Below the pieces are notes generated by a model, which was not told the origin of the DNA, made no database searches, and saw only the letters and a program-made list of their open reading frames with translations. From assembly GCA_020721745.1 (NCBI GenBank), contig DYMC01000019.1:1-20240 (forward strand): a stretch of DNA of 20,240 nt, given 5' to 3'. Shown piece by piece: positions 6,331 to 14,235 of the stretch; position 1 is the first letter of the stretch; every line of letters starts with the position of its first letter. The DNA comes from Lentisphaera sp. (GTDB taxonomy: Bacteria > Verrucomicrobiota > Lentisphaeria > Victivallales > GWF2-50-93). The translations under genes and the position numbers were made by a program.

Positions 6331-7743
6331 ATGTTTGAAAATCTCACGTCAAGACTGAGAGAGGCTGTCCGAAAGATCAGCGGACAGGCCGTCCTTAGCG
6401 AGGCGAACATGGCGGAGGCCCTCGACGAGATCAAGTCCGCGCTAATAGATGCGGACGTGAACCAGGCAGTCGCGGAGGAATTCATATCGGAGGTGCGCAG
6501 CAGCGCGGCCGGCATGGATGTGCTAAAGACGGTTTCGCCCGGCCAGCAGATAGTCAAGGTGGTCTACGACAAGCTTGTCGAGATGATGGGGGAAAAGGAG
6601 TCGCCGCTCCAGTTCAAGTCCTCGCCGTCGGTTATAATGCTTGTGGGTTTGCATGGAAGCGGGAAGACGACATCCTGTGCGAAGATCGCGGCGCAGCTGC
6701 TCAAGAAGGGGCGCAGACCGATGCTTGTGGCGTGCGACATATACCGTCCGGCGGCTATAGACCAGCTTGAGATTCTCAGCAGGGAAGTTGGCGCGTCCTT
6801 CCATTGCGACCGCTCCGGTGCCGATGTTGTGGCGATTTCCGATGCTGCGATGTCGAAGGCCCGGCAGGAGGGTTGCGACACTGTGATAATAGACAGCGCC
6901 GGACGCCATCAGATTGACCACGAGATGGTGATGGAGCTTGTGAGGCTCAAGCAGAGCCTTCATCCGGACGAGATAATCCTTGTCGCCGACTCGGCGCTGG
7001 GCCAGGAGTCGGCGTCGGTGGCGAAGCATTTCAACGACGCGCTCGGGATAAGCGGGGTTATACTGACGAAACTGGATGGTGATGCCCGCGGGGGTGCGGC
7101 GCTTTCGATCAGGAAGGTCGCCCGCTGCCCGGTGAAGTTCGTCGGGGTTGGCGAGAAGACAGGGGATCTTGAGCCGTTTTATCCTGACAGGATGGCATCG
7201 CGGATACTCGGGATGGGCGACATAGTCTCGCTTGTGGAGAAGGCTGCTGAGGAGCTTGACAAGGAAGAAGCGGAGAGGATGCAGAGGAAGATGCTGGACC
7301 AGGAGTTCGATCTTGACGATCTTCTTCAGCAGATAAAGCAGATGAAGAGGATGGGAGGGCTTGAGTCCATGCTGTCTTTTCTTCCCGGCGGCGACCAGCT
7401 TTCCGGCATGCCCGATCTGGACGACGGGGCGGTGGTGGAGATGGAATCGCTGATCCACTCCATGACGAAGCTGGAGCGCAGCAATCCGGAAATCATTGAT
7501 TTTTCCCGGAAAAAAAGGATATGCCGCGGGAGCGGCAGGACTGTCGAGTCTCTAAACCGACTGCTTGAACAATTCAAGATGATGAAGAGTTTCATGAAAA
7601 ACACCGGGATGATGAAGAGGTTGCTTTCGGGGCTATCGCCGTCGTCCCTTCTCGGCGCGGTCGGTGGAGCCGGTGGCGGGAATCCCTTCAAACGCGGCTC
7701 GAACTTTACGCCTCCTAGGAAGAAGAGAAAAAAGCGGAGATGA
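6331..7743 (+). CDS. ffh: Signal recognition particle protein Ffh (SRP54)
   Basis: GTPase subunit of the signal recognition particle, which binds 4.5S RNA and emerging signal or transmembrane sequences and docks with FtsY. From ATG 6331 it is 470 aa. It shows the N domain (residues 1-95), the P-loop GLHGSGKTT (106-114), DIYRPAA (137-142 region), G3 DSAGR (188-192), G4 TKLD (246-249), VGVGEKTGDLEPF closing the G domain, and a Met-rich M domain with RKKRICRGSGRTVESLN and KMMKSFMKNTGMMKR. An in-frame ATG at 6319 is equally possible; neither has a clear Shine-Dalgarno. MFENLTSRL is the usual family start. DSAGR instead of the common DTAGR is conservative. It precedes the GAF/kinase pair with a 58-bp gap. 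Confidence 0.96.
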   Translation: MFENLTSRLREAVRKISGQAVLSEANMAEALDEIKSALIDADVNQAVAEEFISEVRSSAAGMDVLKTVSPGQQIVKVVYDKLVEMMGEKESPLQFKSSPSVIMLVGLHGSGKTTSCAKIAAQLLKKGRRPMLVACDIYRPAAIDQLEILSREVGASFHCDRSGADVVAISDAAMSKARQEGCDTVIIDSAGRHQIDHEMVMELVRLKQSLHPDEIILVADSALGQESASVAKHFNDALGISGVILTKLDGDARGGAALSIRKVARCPVKFVGVGEKTGDLEPFYPDRMASRILGMGDIVSLVEKAAEELDKEEAERMQRKMLDQEFDLDDLLQQIKQMKRMGGLESMLSFLPGGDQLSGMPDLDDGAVVEMESLIHSMTKLERSNPEIIDFSRKKRICRGSGRTVESLNRLLEQFKMMKSFMKNTGMMKRLLSGLSPSSLLGAVGGAGGGNPFKRGSNFTPPRKKRKKRR

Positions 7744-7801
7744 GTTTGCCATGCTCGTATTTCGGACGTATACTATCCAATCCGACAACAAGGCATGAGA
7801 A

Positions 7802-8908
7802 GTGAATCAACCAGGCAAGAAGAACACGAAGTTCAACACCCGGGCGCCGGCGGCGACCAGAAGCCACATAGCGTTCAGAAAACCCGGATTGCCTCCTGTG
7901 CGCGAGGAGGCCAAGTTGCCCTCGTGGAACACGGCGTGGCCCCACGGCCAGGTTCCATCCCAGCCGCATACGGCTGCACAGACGCAGACCCAGAATCCGC
8001 TCCAGCCGCAGTCCGCCCCGGTTCCGCCTCCCGCGCCAGTGGAAAATGTCTCGGGTCCGCCCTTGGCTCCGTCTACGCAGATAGGGTCCGTGAAAAGAGT
8101 TGTCGGCATTCCGATCAAGCCGGGCCGTGGGTTCCCGCAGCAGACTGGCGCGTTGAACAAGCCGACGGCGTTGCAGGCTCCATCCCCAGATAACTGTGTG
8201 GACAATGCGCTTGACGAGATAAAGGAGCAGATACAGAACTATCTGGAGGTTTGCGACACGCTGTCGCACAGGCCGATAGAGATGGACTATCTGGTCGAGG
8301 TCCTCTTTGTGCTGGCAAGATCTCTGAACTTCGACTTCCTCGTGTTCATGAAGGCTGCGGAGGGAGGAAAATCCTTCTCGCACTGCATATCGAGGGGGGT
8401 GAGGAACCATCCGCCTGCATTTGCGCCGGCGTTCTCCCCCTGCATATCGGATGGGAAAATCATGTGGAACGAGCTGATGAAGGCAAGCTCCGAGAAGGAT
8501 GCTCCTGTCTCGGTTTGGGTAGGAAGGGAGAAGATATCCTCGATCGGCTATGTCCCGTTCCAGGACGGAGACAGCATATTGGGCTTCATGATACTGGGCT
8601 CCTATACCAAGAAGAGCAAGACTCCGGTGGCCTCCCAGATTCTCGAGTTGTGCGGAGGCAGAATCGGGCTCTCGCTTGCATATGAGTCGAGATGCAAGGA
8701 TCCCGACACAGGGGTGGCGGCGGCCTTGTCCGAAGTCGAATTGCATCATTCGCAGGCTCTGGAATATTTCGATCTTCTATCCTCGTCTTTCGGGGCTGGC
8801 GACGGTCTGGCCGGGAAGCTTCTCGGGAAGAGCCGGGATTCGCTGAAGAAGGCATCCGACAGGCTTTCCGAAATAAAATCGGCGGTCTCCAGAAAAAAGA
8901 AGGCATGA
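7802..8908 (+). CDS. Pro/Gln-rich protein with GAF-like domain, kinase partner
   Basis: A 368-aa cytoplasmic protein starting with GTG behind AAGG at 8 bases spacing. Residues 1-140 are rich in Pro, Gln, Thr and Ala and look disordered. Residues of about 145-300 have the feel of a GAF domain (VEVLFVLARSLNFDFLVFM, IGYVPFQDGDSILGFMILGS), but this is a fold impression and not a motif match. The C-terminal 70 residues are helical and end in a basic KSAVSRKKKA. The stop lies 3 bp before the kinase start codon, so the two are co-expressed. A plausible role is a sensor or substrate for that kinase. The N-terminal linker could be phosphorylated; no evidence from sequence. Confidence 0.75.
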   Translation: MNQPGKKNTKFNTRAPAATRSHIAFRKPGLPPVREEAKLPSWNTAWPHGQVPSQPHTAAQTQTQNPLQPQSAPVPPPAPVENVSGPPLAPSTQIGSVKRVVGIPIKPGRGFPQQTGALNKPTALQAPSPDNCVDNALDEIKEQIQNYLEVCDTLSHRPIEMDYLVEVLFVLARSLNFDFLVFMKAAEGGKSFSHCISRGVRNHPPAFAPAFSPCISDGKIMWNELMKASSEKDAPVSVWVGREKISSIGYVPFQDGDSILGFMILGSYTKKSKTPVASQILELCGGRIGLSLAYESRCKDPDTGVAAALSEVELHHSQALEYFDLLSSSFGAGDGLAGKLLGKSRDSLKKASDRLSEIKSAVSRKKKA

Positions 8909-8911
8909 GAG

Positions 8912-9904
8912 ATGTGGAAGCTTTTCTCCAAGAGGAAGGACGTGTCCGACCGTCCCAAGATTGAACTTCTCTCCTCCAACTGCGTCGAGTGCCCTTCGTG
9001 CTCCTCGATGACATCCATAATAGATGCGCAGCCCCTGACCCTCTCCAAGTGCGGGACTTGCGGGGAAAGTATTTTCATCCCCTACAACATCAAGGGATTC
9101 TGGCTATACAAGCCTCTTGGCGGTGGTGGGATGGGAAGTGTCTACAAGGCTTTCCACGAGAAGAATGCCGACTTGGATTTTGCGGTCAAGATACTCCCCC
9201 GGGACAAGAAGAGCGAGCAGCGTCTGATAGACGCCCTGATCAGGGAGGCGAGCGTCGGAAGGGCTTTTGGCAGGCATCCCCACCTGGCATACGTCATGGA
9301 CTACGGCAAATACGAGGACGAGTACTTCAGCGCAATGGAGTTCTGCGAGGGCAAGAGGCTGGATATGCTTATCGAGGAGCCGGCGCCGATACCGCAGAAA
9401 TACGTGCTTCTCTGGGGGCTCCAGATACTTTCCGCAGAGCAGAGGATATTCGACTGCGGATTCCTGTTCAAGGATCTGAAGCCGCAGAACATCATAATAG
9501 ATGCCGACGGGAACGCCAAGCTCATAGACTACGGACTATGCGAGGAGGTGGGGAAGGATCCTCGTCTGGGCGGGGACTCCGTGGAGGGGTCCCCTCTCTA
9601 CATGCCGCCGGAGCGGATAGTCGGTATGAAGGAGAACATGCCCGGGGAGATATACAGTCTTGGGATGGTGATGTTCCACGCTCTCGCCAGAAAGACCTAC
9701 TACACCGCCACCGGGGCCTACGATCTCGCCCACAAGCACATCGCCGGCATAAGGATAGCGAGCGTCTCGTCGAGGATGCCGGCGCACATAAACCCCAGCA
9801 TCTCGGAGCTTCTGGACAAGATGATCGCGCGAAATCCGTCCGAACGCATACAGAATTACAAAGATGCCGCGGCCCAGATCAAAAGAATATACAACAAACT
9901 CTGA
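8912..9904 (+). CDS. Hanks-type Ser/Thr protein kinase with N-terminal zinc ribbon
   Basis: A 330-aa soluble kinase. Residues 24-50 form a zinc-ribbon-like module (C27-x2-C30 and C47-x2-C50). The kinase domain follows: Gly loop LGGGGMGSVYKA (69-80), ATP lysine K93 in AVKIL, helix-C glutamate E112, catalytic loop FKDLKPQN (D188, K190, N193), metal-binding D206 in DYG instead of DFG, and PPE (E234) for the APE motif. The usual HRD is FKD and the subdomain IX aspartate is E246. All residues needed for catalysis are present, so it is probably active. There is no transmembrane segment or PASTA/WD domain, unlike many PVC kinases. AAGAAGG precedes the start. Coupled to the GAF-like gene, 3 bp upstream. 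Confidence 0.92.
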   Translation: MWKLFSKRKDVSDRPKIELLSSNCVECPSCSSMTSIIDAQPLTLSKCGTCGESIFIPYNIKGFWLYKPLGGGGMGSVYKAFHEKNADLDFAVKILPRDKKSEQRLIDALIREASVGRAFGRHPHLAYVMDYGKYEDEYFSAMEFCEGKRLDMLIEEPAPIPQKYVLLWGLQILSAEQRIFDCGFLFKDLKPQNIIIDADGNAKLIDYGLCEEVGKDPRLGGDSVEGSPLYMPPERIVGMKENMPGEIYSLGMVMFHALARKTYYTATGAYDLAHKHIAGIRIASVSSRMPAHINPSISELLDKMIARNPSERIQNYKDAAAQIKRIYNKL

Positions 9905-9926
9905 CATTCTCCTAACAGTCCGCCCC

Positions 9927-9954
9927 TTGCAATCAAATCCAATCCGTCTATATT
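9927..9954 (+). promoter_or_regulatory. Candidate promoter of the exported-protein operon
   Basis: TTGCAA (9927-9932), 16-bp spacer, TATATT (9949-9954), placing transcription start near 9961 and leaving a leader of about 58 nt before the ATG at 10020. Spacer length equals that of other promoter candidates in this window. Confidence 0.5.
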
Positions 9955-9977
9955 CACCTGCTTTATTTTTTTAGGCT

Positions 9978-9997
9978 GGCGGTCGGGAACGGCCGCC
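9978..9997 (+). other. GC-rich hairpin in the leader of the exported-protein operon
   Basis: GGCGGTC, loop GGGAAC, GGCCGCC: seven pairs including one G-U. It sits between a T-rich stretch and the start codon at 10020, and could end upstream kinase transcripts or modulate the operon leader. No U-tract follows. Confidence 0.45.
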
Positions 9998-10019
9998 CTA
10001 CTCTTGGCATCAAAGCATA

Positions 10020-11894
10020 ATGAAAAAACTCTTCATTCAACTACTGCTGCTGTTTCTGCTGGACGCTGCCGCGCCGGCCATGATACTGAATCCATATATT
10101 CTTGGCGACAACATGGTTCTCCAGAGCGGAGTCGAGACGCCAGTATGGGGTTTCGGGGAGCCTGGCGACACCATAAAGATAACTTTCAAGGACAGGACGC
10201 TGGAGGCTGCTGCGGACGAGAAGACGGGCAGATGGCTGGCCGTGCTGCCCCCTATGGAACCCGACGAGAACGGTGCGGAGATGAGGATATCCGACTCGAA
10301 CAGTAACCAGGTGATCAAAAACGTCCGCGTCGGCGACGTGTTCGTCTTCGCCATTCATAGCGGACTGATGGGGGGCATGAACATACGCGAGATGCGGGAC
10401 ATCGAGGATGCGCGCAAGGCGGAGAGGGAATCGTCCGCCCAGCCCAGGGAGATCACGGTTCCGGAGGAGGCGGCGGCGAAATACAGGATGGAGAATTGCT
10501 TCTTCTTCAATGCGGACAAAAGGATATCGGACAAGCCCGAGTTCACCTTCACCGCAGTGTGGATCCCTTTCGAGACAGAGGAGATGCACCGGAAGCTTCC
10601 AGAGGCGCTGTATCACTTCGCGAGGGCGCACAGGGCCGCCTGCGGGAAGCTTCCGCTCGGCCTTGTCAACATCTCTTGTCCGGGCTCCACTATCGAGGCA
10701 TGGACGAGCCAGGAATCGCTGAAGGGCGATTCCACGTTCTCCGGGATAAATGCAAACTGGAAAAAGACATTGTCGAATTTCCCTTCCGAGGAGGGCAAGT
10801 GGAAGGCCGATATGGAGAAGTGGAAACAGCAGAACGAGAAATACAAGGAGGACTTCGAGAAGCTGAAGCAGAACAAGGACTTCGCCCGGATCAGGACGCT
10901 GAAGAGACCTGAATATCCGCAGAGGCCCGATGGCCCGGGAAGCCACAAGACTCCATCCGGCCTCTACAACGGAGTTCTTTGCACGGTCGCACCTTTCGCG
11001 GCCAAGGCTATTTTCGTCATGCCATCGGAGGAGGATGCCAAGTTCCAGAAACTTCATTCGCGGCTTCTCAAGGCGATGATTTCAGACTGGAGCAAGTCCT
11101 GGAGAGGGAAGCCGCCCGCTTTTGTATTGATGCAGACACCAGCCTCGTGGAGGGCCGGCGCATCGAGCGCCGACCACAAGTCGAAACTTCCGTTCATAAG
11201 GGAGGCGCAGGAGAAGGTCGCCGCCGAACTCTCCATTCCGATACTGCCAGGGCTTTTCCCCGGCAATGCCCCCAGGAAGAAACTGGGCGACAGACTCTTC
11301 TCCGTCGCATCAGCCATCTCGCAGGGAGGCGACGGTTTCACAGGCAAGATTCCCATACCAGCCGTCTCGGGGATCGCGCTGGAGGGAAATGACATACATG
11401 TCACCTTGGGCAACTGCGGTGAAGCCGTCTTCACGCTCTCCTCGATGAAGCTGGACGGCGACCAGAGCGCCTTGCTCGGGAAGGGCGTCGAGACGGCCCA
11501 TAGACAGCTCAAATACGGCGGCTCCGCCACATTTCTCAAGCCGATGGATGGAAGTCATGTGAAGGTAATATCTGCGGAGGTGGAGGAGGTAGAGGAGCTC
11601 GACGAGGAATACGAGTTGAAGAAGAAGACCGTCACTTCCGTCGAGTTGGCGGACTATGCGTCATGCCCCGGATTCGCGGTCGCCGGGAAAGAGAGAATTC
11701 CACGGAGCGTGGAGGCCAGGATAGAGGGTTCGCGCATCGTCATCTCATGCAAGTCGGTCAAGGAGCCGGCGTACCTTTTCTACGGATGGGCCGACAATCC
11801 CCAGGGAAGTCTCGTGAACTCCAACGGGATACCATTGCCCCCTTTCAGGATGCCAATCATGCGGGAGGACGCCGGCGATGGAGACAATAGATGA
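10020..11894 (+). CDS. Exported sialate O-acetylesterase-like protein with damaged active site
   Basis: A 624-aa protein with an N-terminal signal peptide (KKLFIQLLLLFLLDAAAPA). The N-terminal jelly-roll start typical of the SASA/sialate O-acetylesterase family is clear: LGDNMVLQSGVETPVWGFGE, then GRWLAVLPP and NVRVGDVFVF. The family's nucleophile block CSGQSNM is replaced by AIHSGLM (S114 may still align with the nucleophile). The WYQGESN block after LYNGVLCTVAPFAAKA reads FVMPSEEDA (332-340). The Asp-x-His region (usually DIHP) reads LFPGNAPRKK (412-421). An insert rich in Trp/Lys/Glu (about 245-290) is family-like. Probably a non-catalytic glycan-binding or structural protein. First gene of an operon; its stop overlaps the next start (ATGA). 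No good Shine-Dalgarno is seen. Confidence 0.75.
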   Translation: MKKLFIQLLLLFLLDAAAPAMILNPYILGDNMVLQSGVETPVWGFGEPGDTIKITFKDRTLEAAADEKTGRWLAVLPPMEPDENGAEMRISDSNSNQVIKNVRVGDVFVFAIHSGLMGGMNIREMRDIEDARKAERESSAQPREITVPEEAAAKYRMENCFFFNADKRISDKPEFTFTAVWIPFETEEMHRKLPEALYHFARAHRAACGKLPLGLVNISCPGSTIEAWTSQESLKGDSTFSGINANWKKTLSNFPSEEGKWKADMEKWKQQNEKYKEDFEKLKQNKDFARIRTLKRPEYPQRPDGPGSHKTPSGLYNGVLCTVAPFAAKAIFVMPSEEDAKFQKLHSRLLKAMISDWSKSWRGKPPAFVLMQTPASWRAGASSADHKSKLPFIREAQEKVAAELSIPILPGLFPGNAPRKKLGDRLFSVASAISQGGDGFTGKIPIPAVSGIALEGNDIHVTLGNCGEAVFTLSSMKLDGDQSALLGKGVETAHRQLKYGGSATFLKPMDGSHVKVISAEVEEVEELDEEYELKKKTVTSVELADYASCPGFAVAGKERIPRSVEARIEGSRIVISCKSVKEPAYLFYGWADNPQGSLVNSNGIPLPPFRMPIMREDAGDGDNR

Positions 11895-12916
11895 GAAGGA
11901 TATATTCAAACTGCCTGCTCTCGTCTCTTCTGTTCCTTGCGCTTCTCCCGGGCCGCCTTTCCGCCGGAGACGTGTCTGTCATGTGCTACAACCTATGCAA
12001 CTATTTCGTGGAGGGCGACGGGCTTAAGCCCCTGAAACAGGACTTCTCCAAGGAATGCGTCGGCAAGACCATCAAGGCCGGGAATCCGGACATACTCATC
12101 GCGATCGAGATCGGAAGAGAAAACTCCTACGAGGACTTCAAGCGGCTTCTGAAGCGAAACGGACTCGACTATCCCTTCCAGCGTATCATAGAGGGCGACG
12201 ACAGCTCCCGCCATATTGCCCTCCTGTCAAGATTCACGCCGAAGGAATTCAACCCCAGGAACGACCTGAAATACAAGATAAAGGCGAAGAACACCGACCG
12301 GCACGACGAGATCGGAGTGCAGAGGGGATTCATCCACGCCGTCTTCGAGTTCGATGGATCATACCGACTGCACGTGATTGGAGCGCACCTGAAGTCAAGG
12401 GTCTTCAATTCCAGATACAACCAGACGGACATGCGCAGATACGAGGCGAGGCTCCTGAAATACATGGTCAACGAGATTTTGTCCAAGGAACCGGACGCGA
12501 ACGTCCTCGTGATGGGCGACCTGAACGACACCTACGACTCCGAGACGATAAGACTTCTCCGAGACGACGCGAAGAAAAACGAGATGCGCCTCTACGACCT
12601 GCGTCCGCCGGACAAATGGAATCTATACTGGACGCACTGGTGGAACCAAAACGACGCCTACTCCAGGATAGACTACGCCCTTGCCAGCTACGCGCTCCTG
12701 CCTGAGATAGACAAAGAGAGCACGCATATCGTCCACGTGCCGGAACTCTGGATGTTCGCATCCGACCACCGCCCCATACTGATAAGCGTCAATACGAAAA
12801 ACACCGTCCTCTCCACTCCGGGAGACATTGACAAATCATACCCGCGCCTTCCAGAAATCCCGGCGGAGGAGAAGACGGCGGAAGGCGGCGCGGAAACGGG
12901 GGAGGCCAGGAAATGA
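11891..12916 (+). CDS. Exported endonuclease/exonuclease/phosphatase-family protein, intact active site
   Basis: A 341-aa protein with a signal peptide (residues 1-25, ending near RLSAG). EEP-fold metal-dependent phosphodiesterase residues are all recognisable: N34 in CYNLCNYF, E73 in IAIEIG, H166 in GAHLKS, D210 and N212 in GDLNDT, D261 in RIDYALAS, D292-H293 in SDHRPI. The substrate cannot be told: nuclease, sphingomyelinase-like or phosphoesterase activities all occur in this fold. The last 40 residues are Pro/Glu/Lys-rich and look disordered. It overlaps both neighbours by 4 bp (ATGA), so the three genes form one translation-coupled unit. The gene that follows is a diverged paralogue. Confidence 0.85.
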   Translation: MRRIYSNCLLSSLLFLALLPGRLSAGDVSVMCYNLCNYFVEGDGLKPLKQDFSKECVGKTIKAGNPDILIAIEIGRENSYEDFKRLLKRNGLDYPFQRIIEGDDSSRHIALLSRFTPKEFNPRNDLKYKIKAKNTDRHDEIGVQRGFIHAVFEFDGSYRLHVIGAHLKSRVFNSRYNQTDMRRYEARLLKYMVNEILSKEPDANVLVMGDLNDTYDSETIRLLRDDAKKNEMRLYDLRPPDKWNLYWTHWWNQNDAYSRIDYALASYALLPEIDKESTHIVHVPELWMFASDHRPILISVNTKNTVLSTPGDIDKSYPRLPEIPAEEKTAEGGAETGEARK

Positions 12917-13920
12917 GCGTTGCAAGACTACTCGCGATACTGATCCTGGCCTTTTTGGTCCAGGCGCGAACCAAGGCGGAGGAAGCATCTTTCAGCGCGC
13001 TGTTCTTCGACCTCGATGCAAGCTATGGCGACGCGCAGGCGAAACTGGCCGGAGCGGACAAGATGCTCAAGGAGCAGGGCCCGGACATTGCGATTTTCGC
13101 AGGTGTCGAGGGGAGGGCCTTTCTCGACGAGCTCAAGGGGCGCAACGGTGCATACAAGTTCTCGTTCAGGGCCAGGTCAGCGGGCCCGGGCGGCATAGTG
13201 CTCCTCTCGAAACTCGCCCCGGGCAAATGCGCGGACGTGCAGAGGAGCTACAATATCCGCAACGACAGGACCGGACTGGAGCAGAGCGTGGAGTCCGGCA
13301 GGGCTTTCATAAGGGTGGACTTTGCCGTTTCGGACTACAGCTTCACCCTTCTGGCCGCCGACGTGAAGGACCGGACCCCGCATCCGGAGCTGAACCAGTT
13401 CGACATGAGGCGCTACGAGATCAGGCAGATCAGATATGTCTTCGATGAAATCATCAAGAAAAAGCCCGACTCCAACGTGCTGCTCGTCGGGAACTTCAAC
13501 GACACCTGCGACATGTCCACGGTAAAGGAGATCTACGCCAGAAGATACGGCAACAAGAAGCGCCTGTTCGACATCCGCCCCATAGACGATCTCAACACGA
13601 GCTGGACATCGTGGTCGTCCGACAACGACGAATACGAGCGCACGTCCTACGCGCTCGCCAGCCATTCCATGCTGCCGGAGCTCCAAAGGGATGGCACTCG
13701 TCTGCTGATGCGCGGGGACTGGCCCGGATTCTCCCGCCACAGGCCTCTCCTGCTCCGGTTCACGGCCGCCGAGATGGAGGAGTATTCCGACCAGTATCTG
13801 GCCGCGATATACCCGAACAGCATATACTCCGAAAGGGCGGCTCATTTCGAAAGGGAAAGGATAATAGGGGAGAAACCTAAACGCAAGCCTCCAACCCCTC
13901 CGAAGAAGAAAGGCAAATGA
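12913..13920 (+). CDS. Exported EEP-family pseudoenzyme, paralogue of the preceding gene
   Basis: A 335-aa protein with a signal peptide (1-22). It aligns along its length with the upstream EEP protein: LNQFDMRRYEIRQIRYVFDE matches YNQTDMRRYEARLLKYMVNE, and VLLVGNFNDTCD matches VLVMGDLNDTYD. The catalytic positions have changed: N34 to D33, E73 to G64, H166 to D150 (GAHLKS to AADVKD), D210 to N194 (GDLND to GNFND), D261 to S245 (RIDYAL to RTSYAL), and SDH to SRH. The frame is open and overlaps the previous gene by ATGA, so it is a maintained non-enzyme and not a decayed gene. It may pair with the active paralogue or bind its ligand. The C-terminus is basic and Pro/Lys-rich (PKRKPPTPPKKKGK). 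Confidence 0.82.
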   Translation: MSVARLLAILILAFLVQARTKAEEASFSALFFDLDASYGDAQAKLAGADKMLKEQGPDIAIFAGVEGRAFLDELKGRNGAYKFSFRARSAGPGGIVLLSKLAPGKCADVQRSYNIRNDRTGLEQSVESGRAFIRVDFAVSDYSFTLLAADVKDRTPHPELNQFDMRRYEIRQIRYVFDEIIKKKPDSNVLLVGNFNDTCDMSTVKEIYARRYGNKKRLFDIRPIDDLNTSWTSWSSDNDEYERTSYALASHSMLPELQRDGTRLLMRGDWPGFSRHRPLLLRFTAAEMEEYSDQYLAAIYPNSIYSERAAHFERERIIGEKPKRKPPTPPKKKGK

Positions 13921-14235
13921 CGGGAGCCTGCACTATCCTATGAGAGGGGTCAAAGACGGTTTCAGCGGGGCGGAGTTCAATGTTTTCGCATATTCCCCAT
14001 TGGAGGAGACGCTGTCGCTTGCTCTAGCCCGTTTTTCGCGCGAAAAACGGGCCAGTGTCATGCATCGTAAATAAGTTGAAATAAAACGTGAGAAATTTTG
14101 GATGGTCAGGCGTTTTGATGCCGCGAAGGCGATGGGAGCATCGTCGAACGGCAGCAGGACGGCTGAACGCCAAAAGACCCGCCGACTCAAGTTGCGTGCG
14201 CGGTCTTCGCGCATGAAACGAAATTCCCTCTTCGT
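13921..14235. other. Intergenic region between convergent genes
   Basis: The 315 bp lie between the ends of the EEP pseudoenzyme (+) and the Nudix gene (-). The only structure seen is the 26-bp palindrome at 14027-14052. Short open frames here (for example 13933-14214 on the minus strand) lack a start context and look like noise. Confidence 0.5.
14027..14052. terminator. Perfect 26-bp palindrome, possible bidirectional terminator
   Basis: Half-site GCCCGTTTTTCGC is followed by its exact reverse complement with no spacer. Located between convergent genes, 107 bp behind one stop and 184 bp behind the other. As RNA it would form a long hairpin from either strand, with runs of T inside the stem and not after it, so a standard intrinsic terminator is uncertain. 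Confidence 0.45.

Noticed and set aside
9927..13920. Phage or defence island
   Set aside because: Signal peptides, no nuclease-toxin pairing, no integrase or transposase, and composition similar to neighbouring housekeeping genes.
13933..14214. 93-codon minus-strand frame between convergent genes
   Set aside because: No start signal, runs through the palindrome and shows no domain-like composition.
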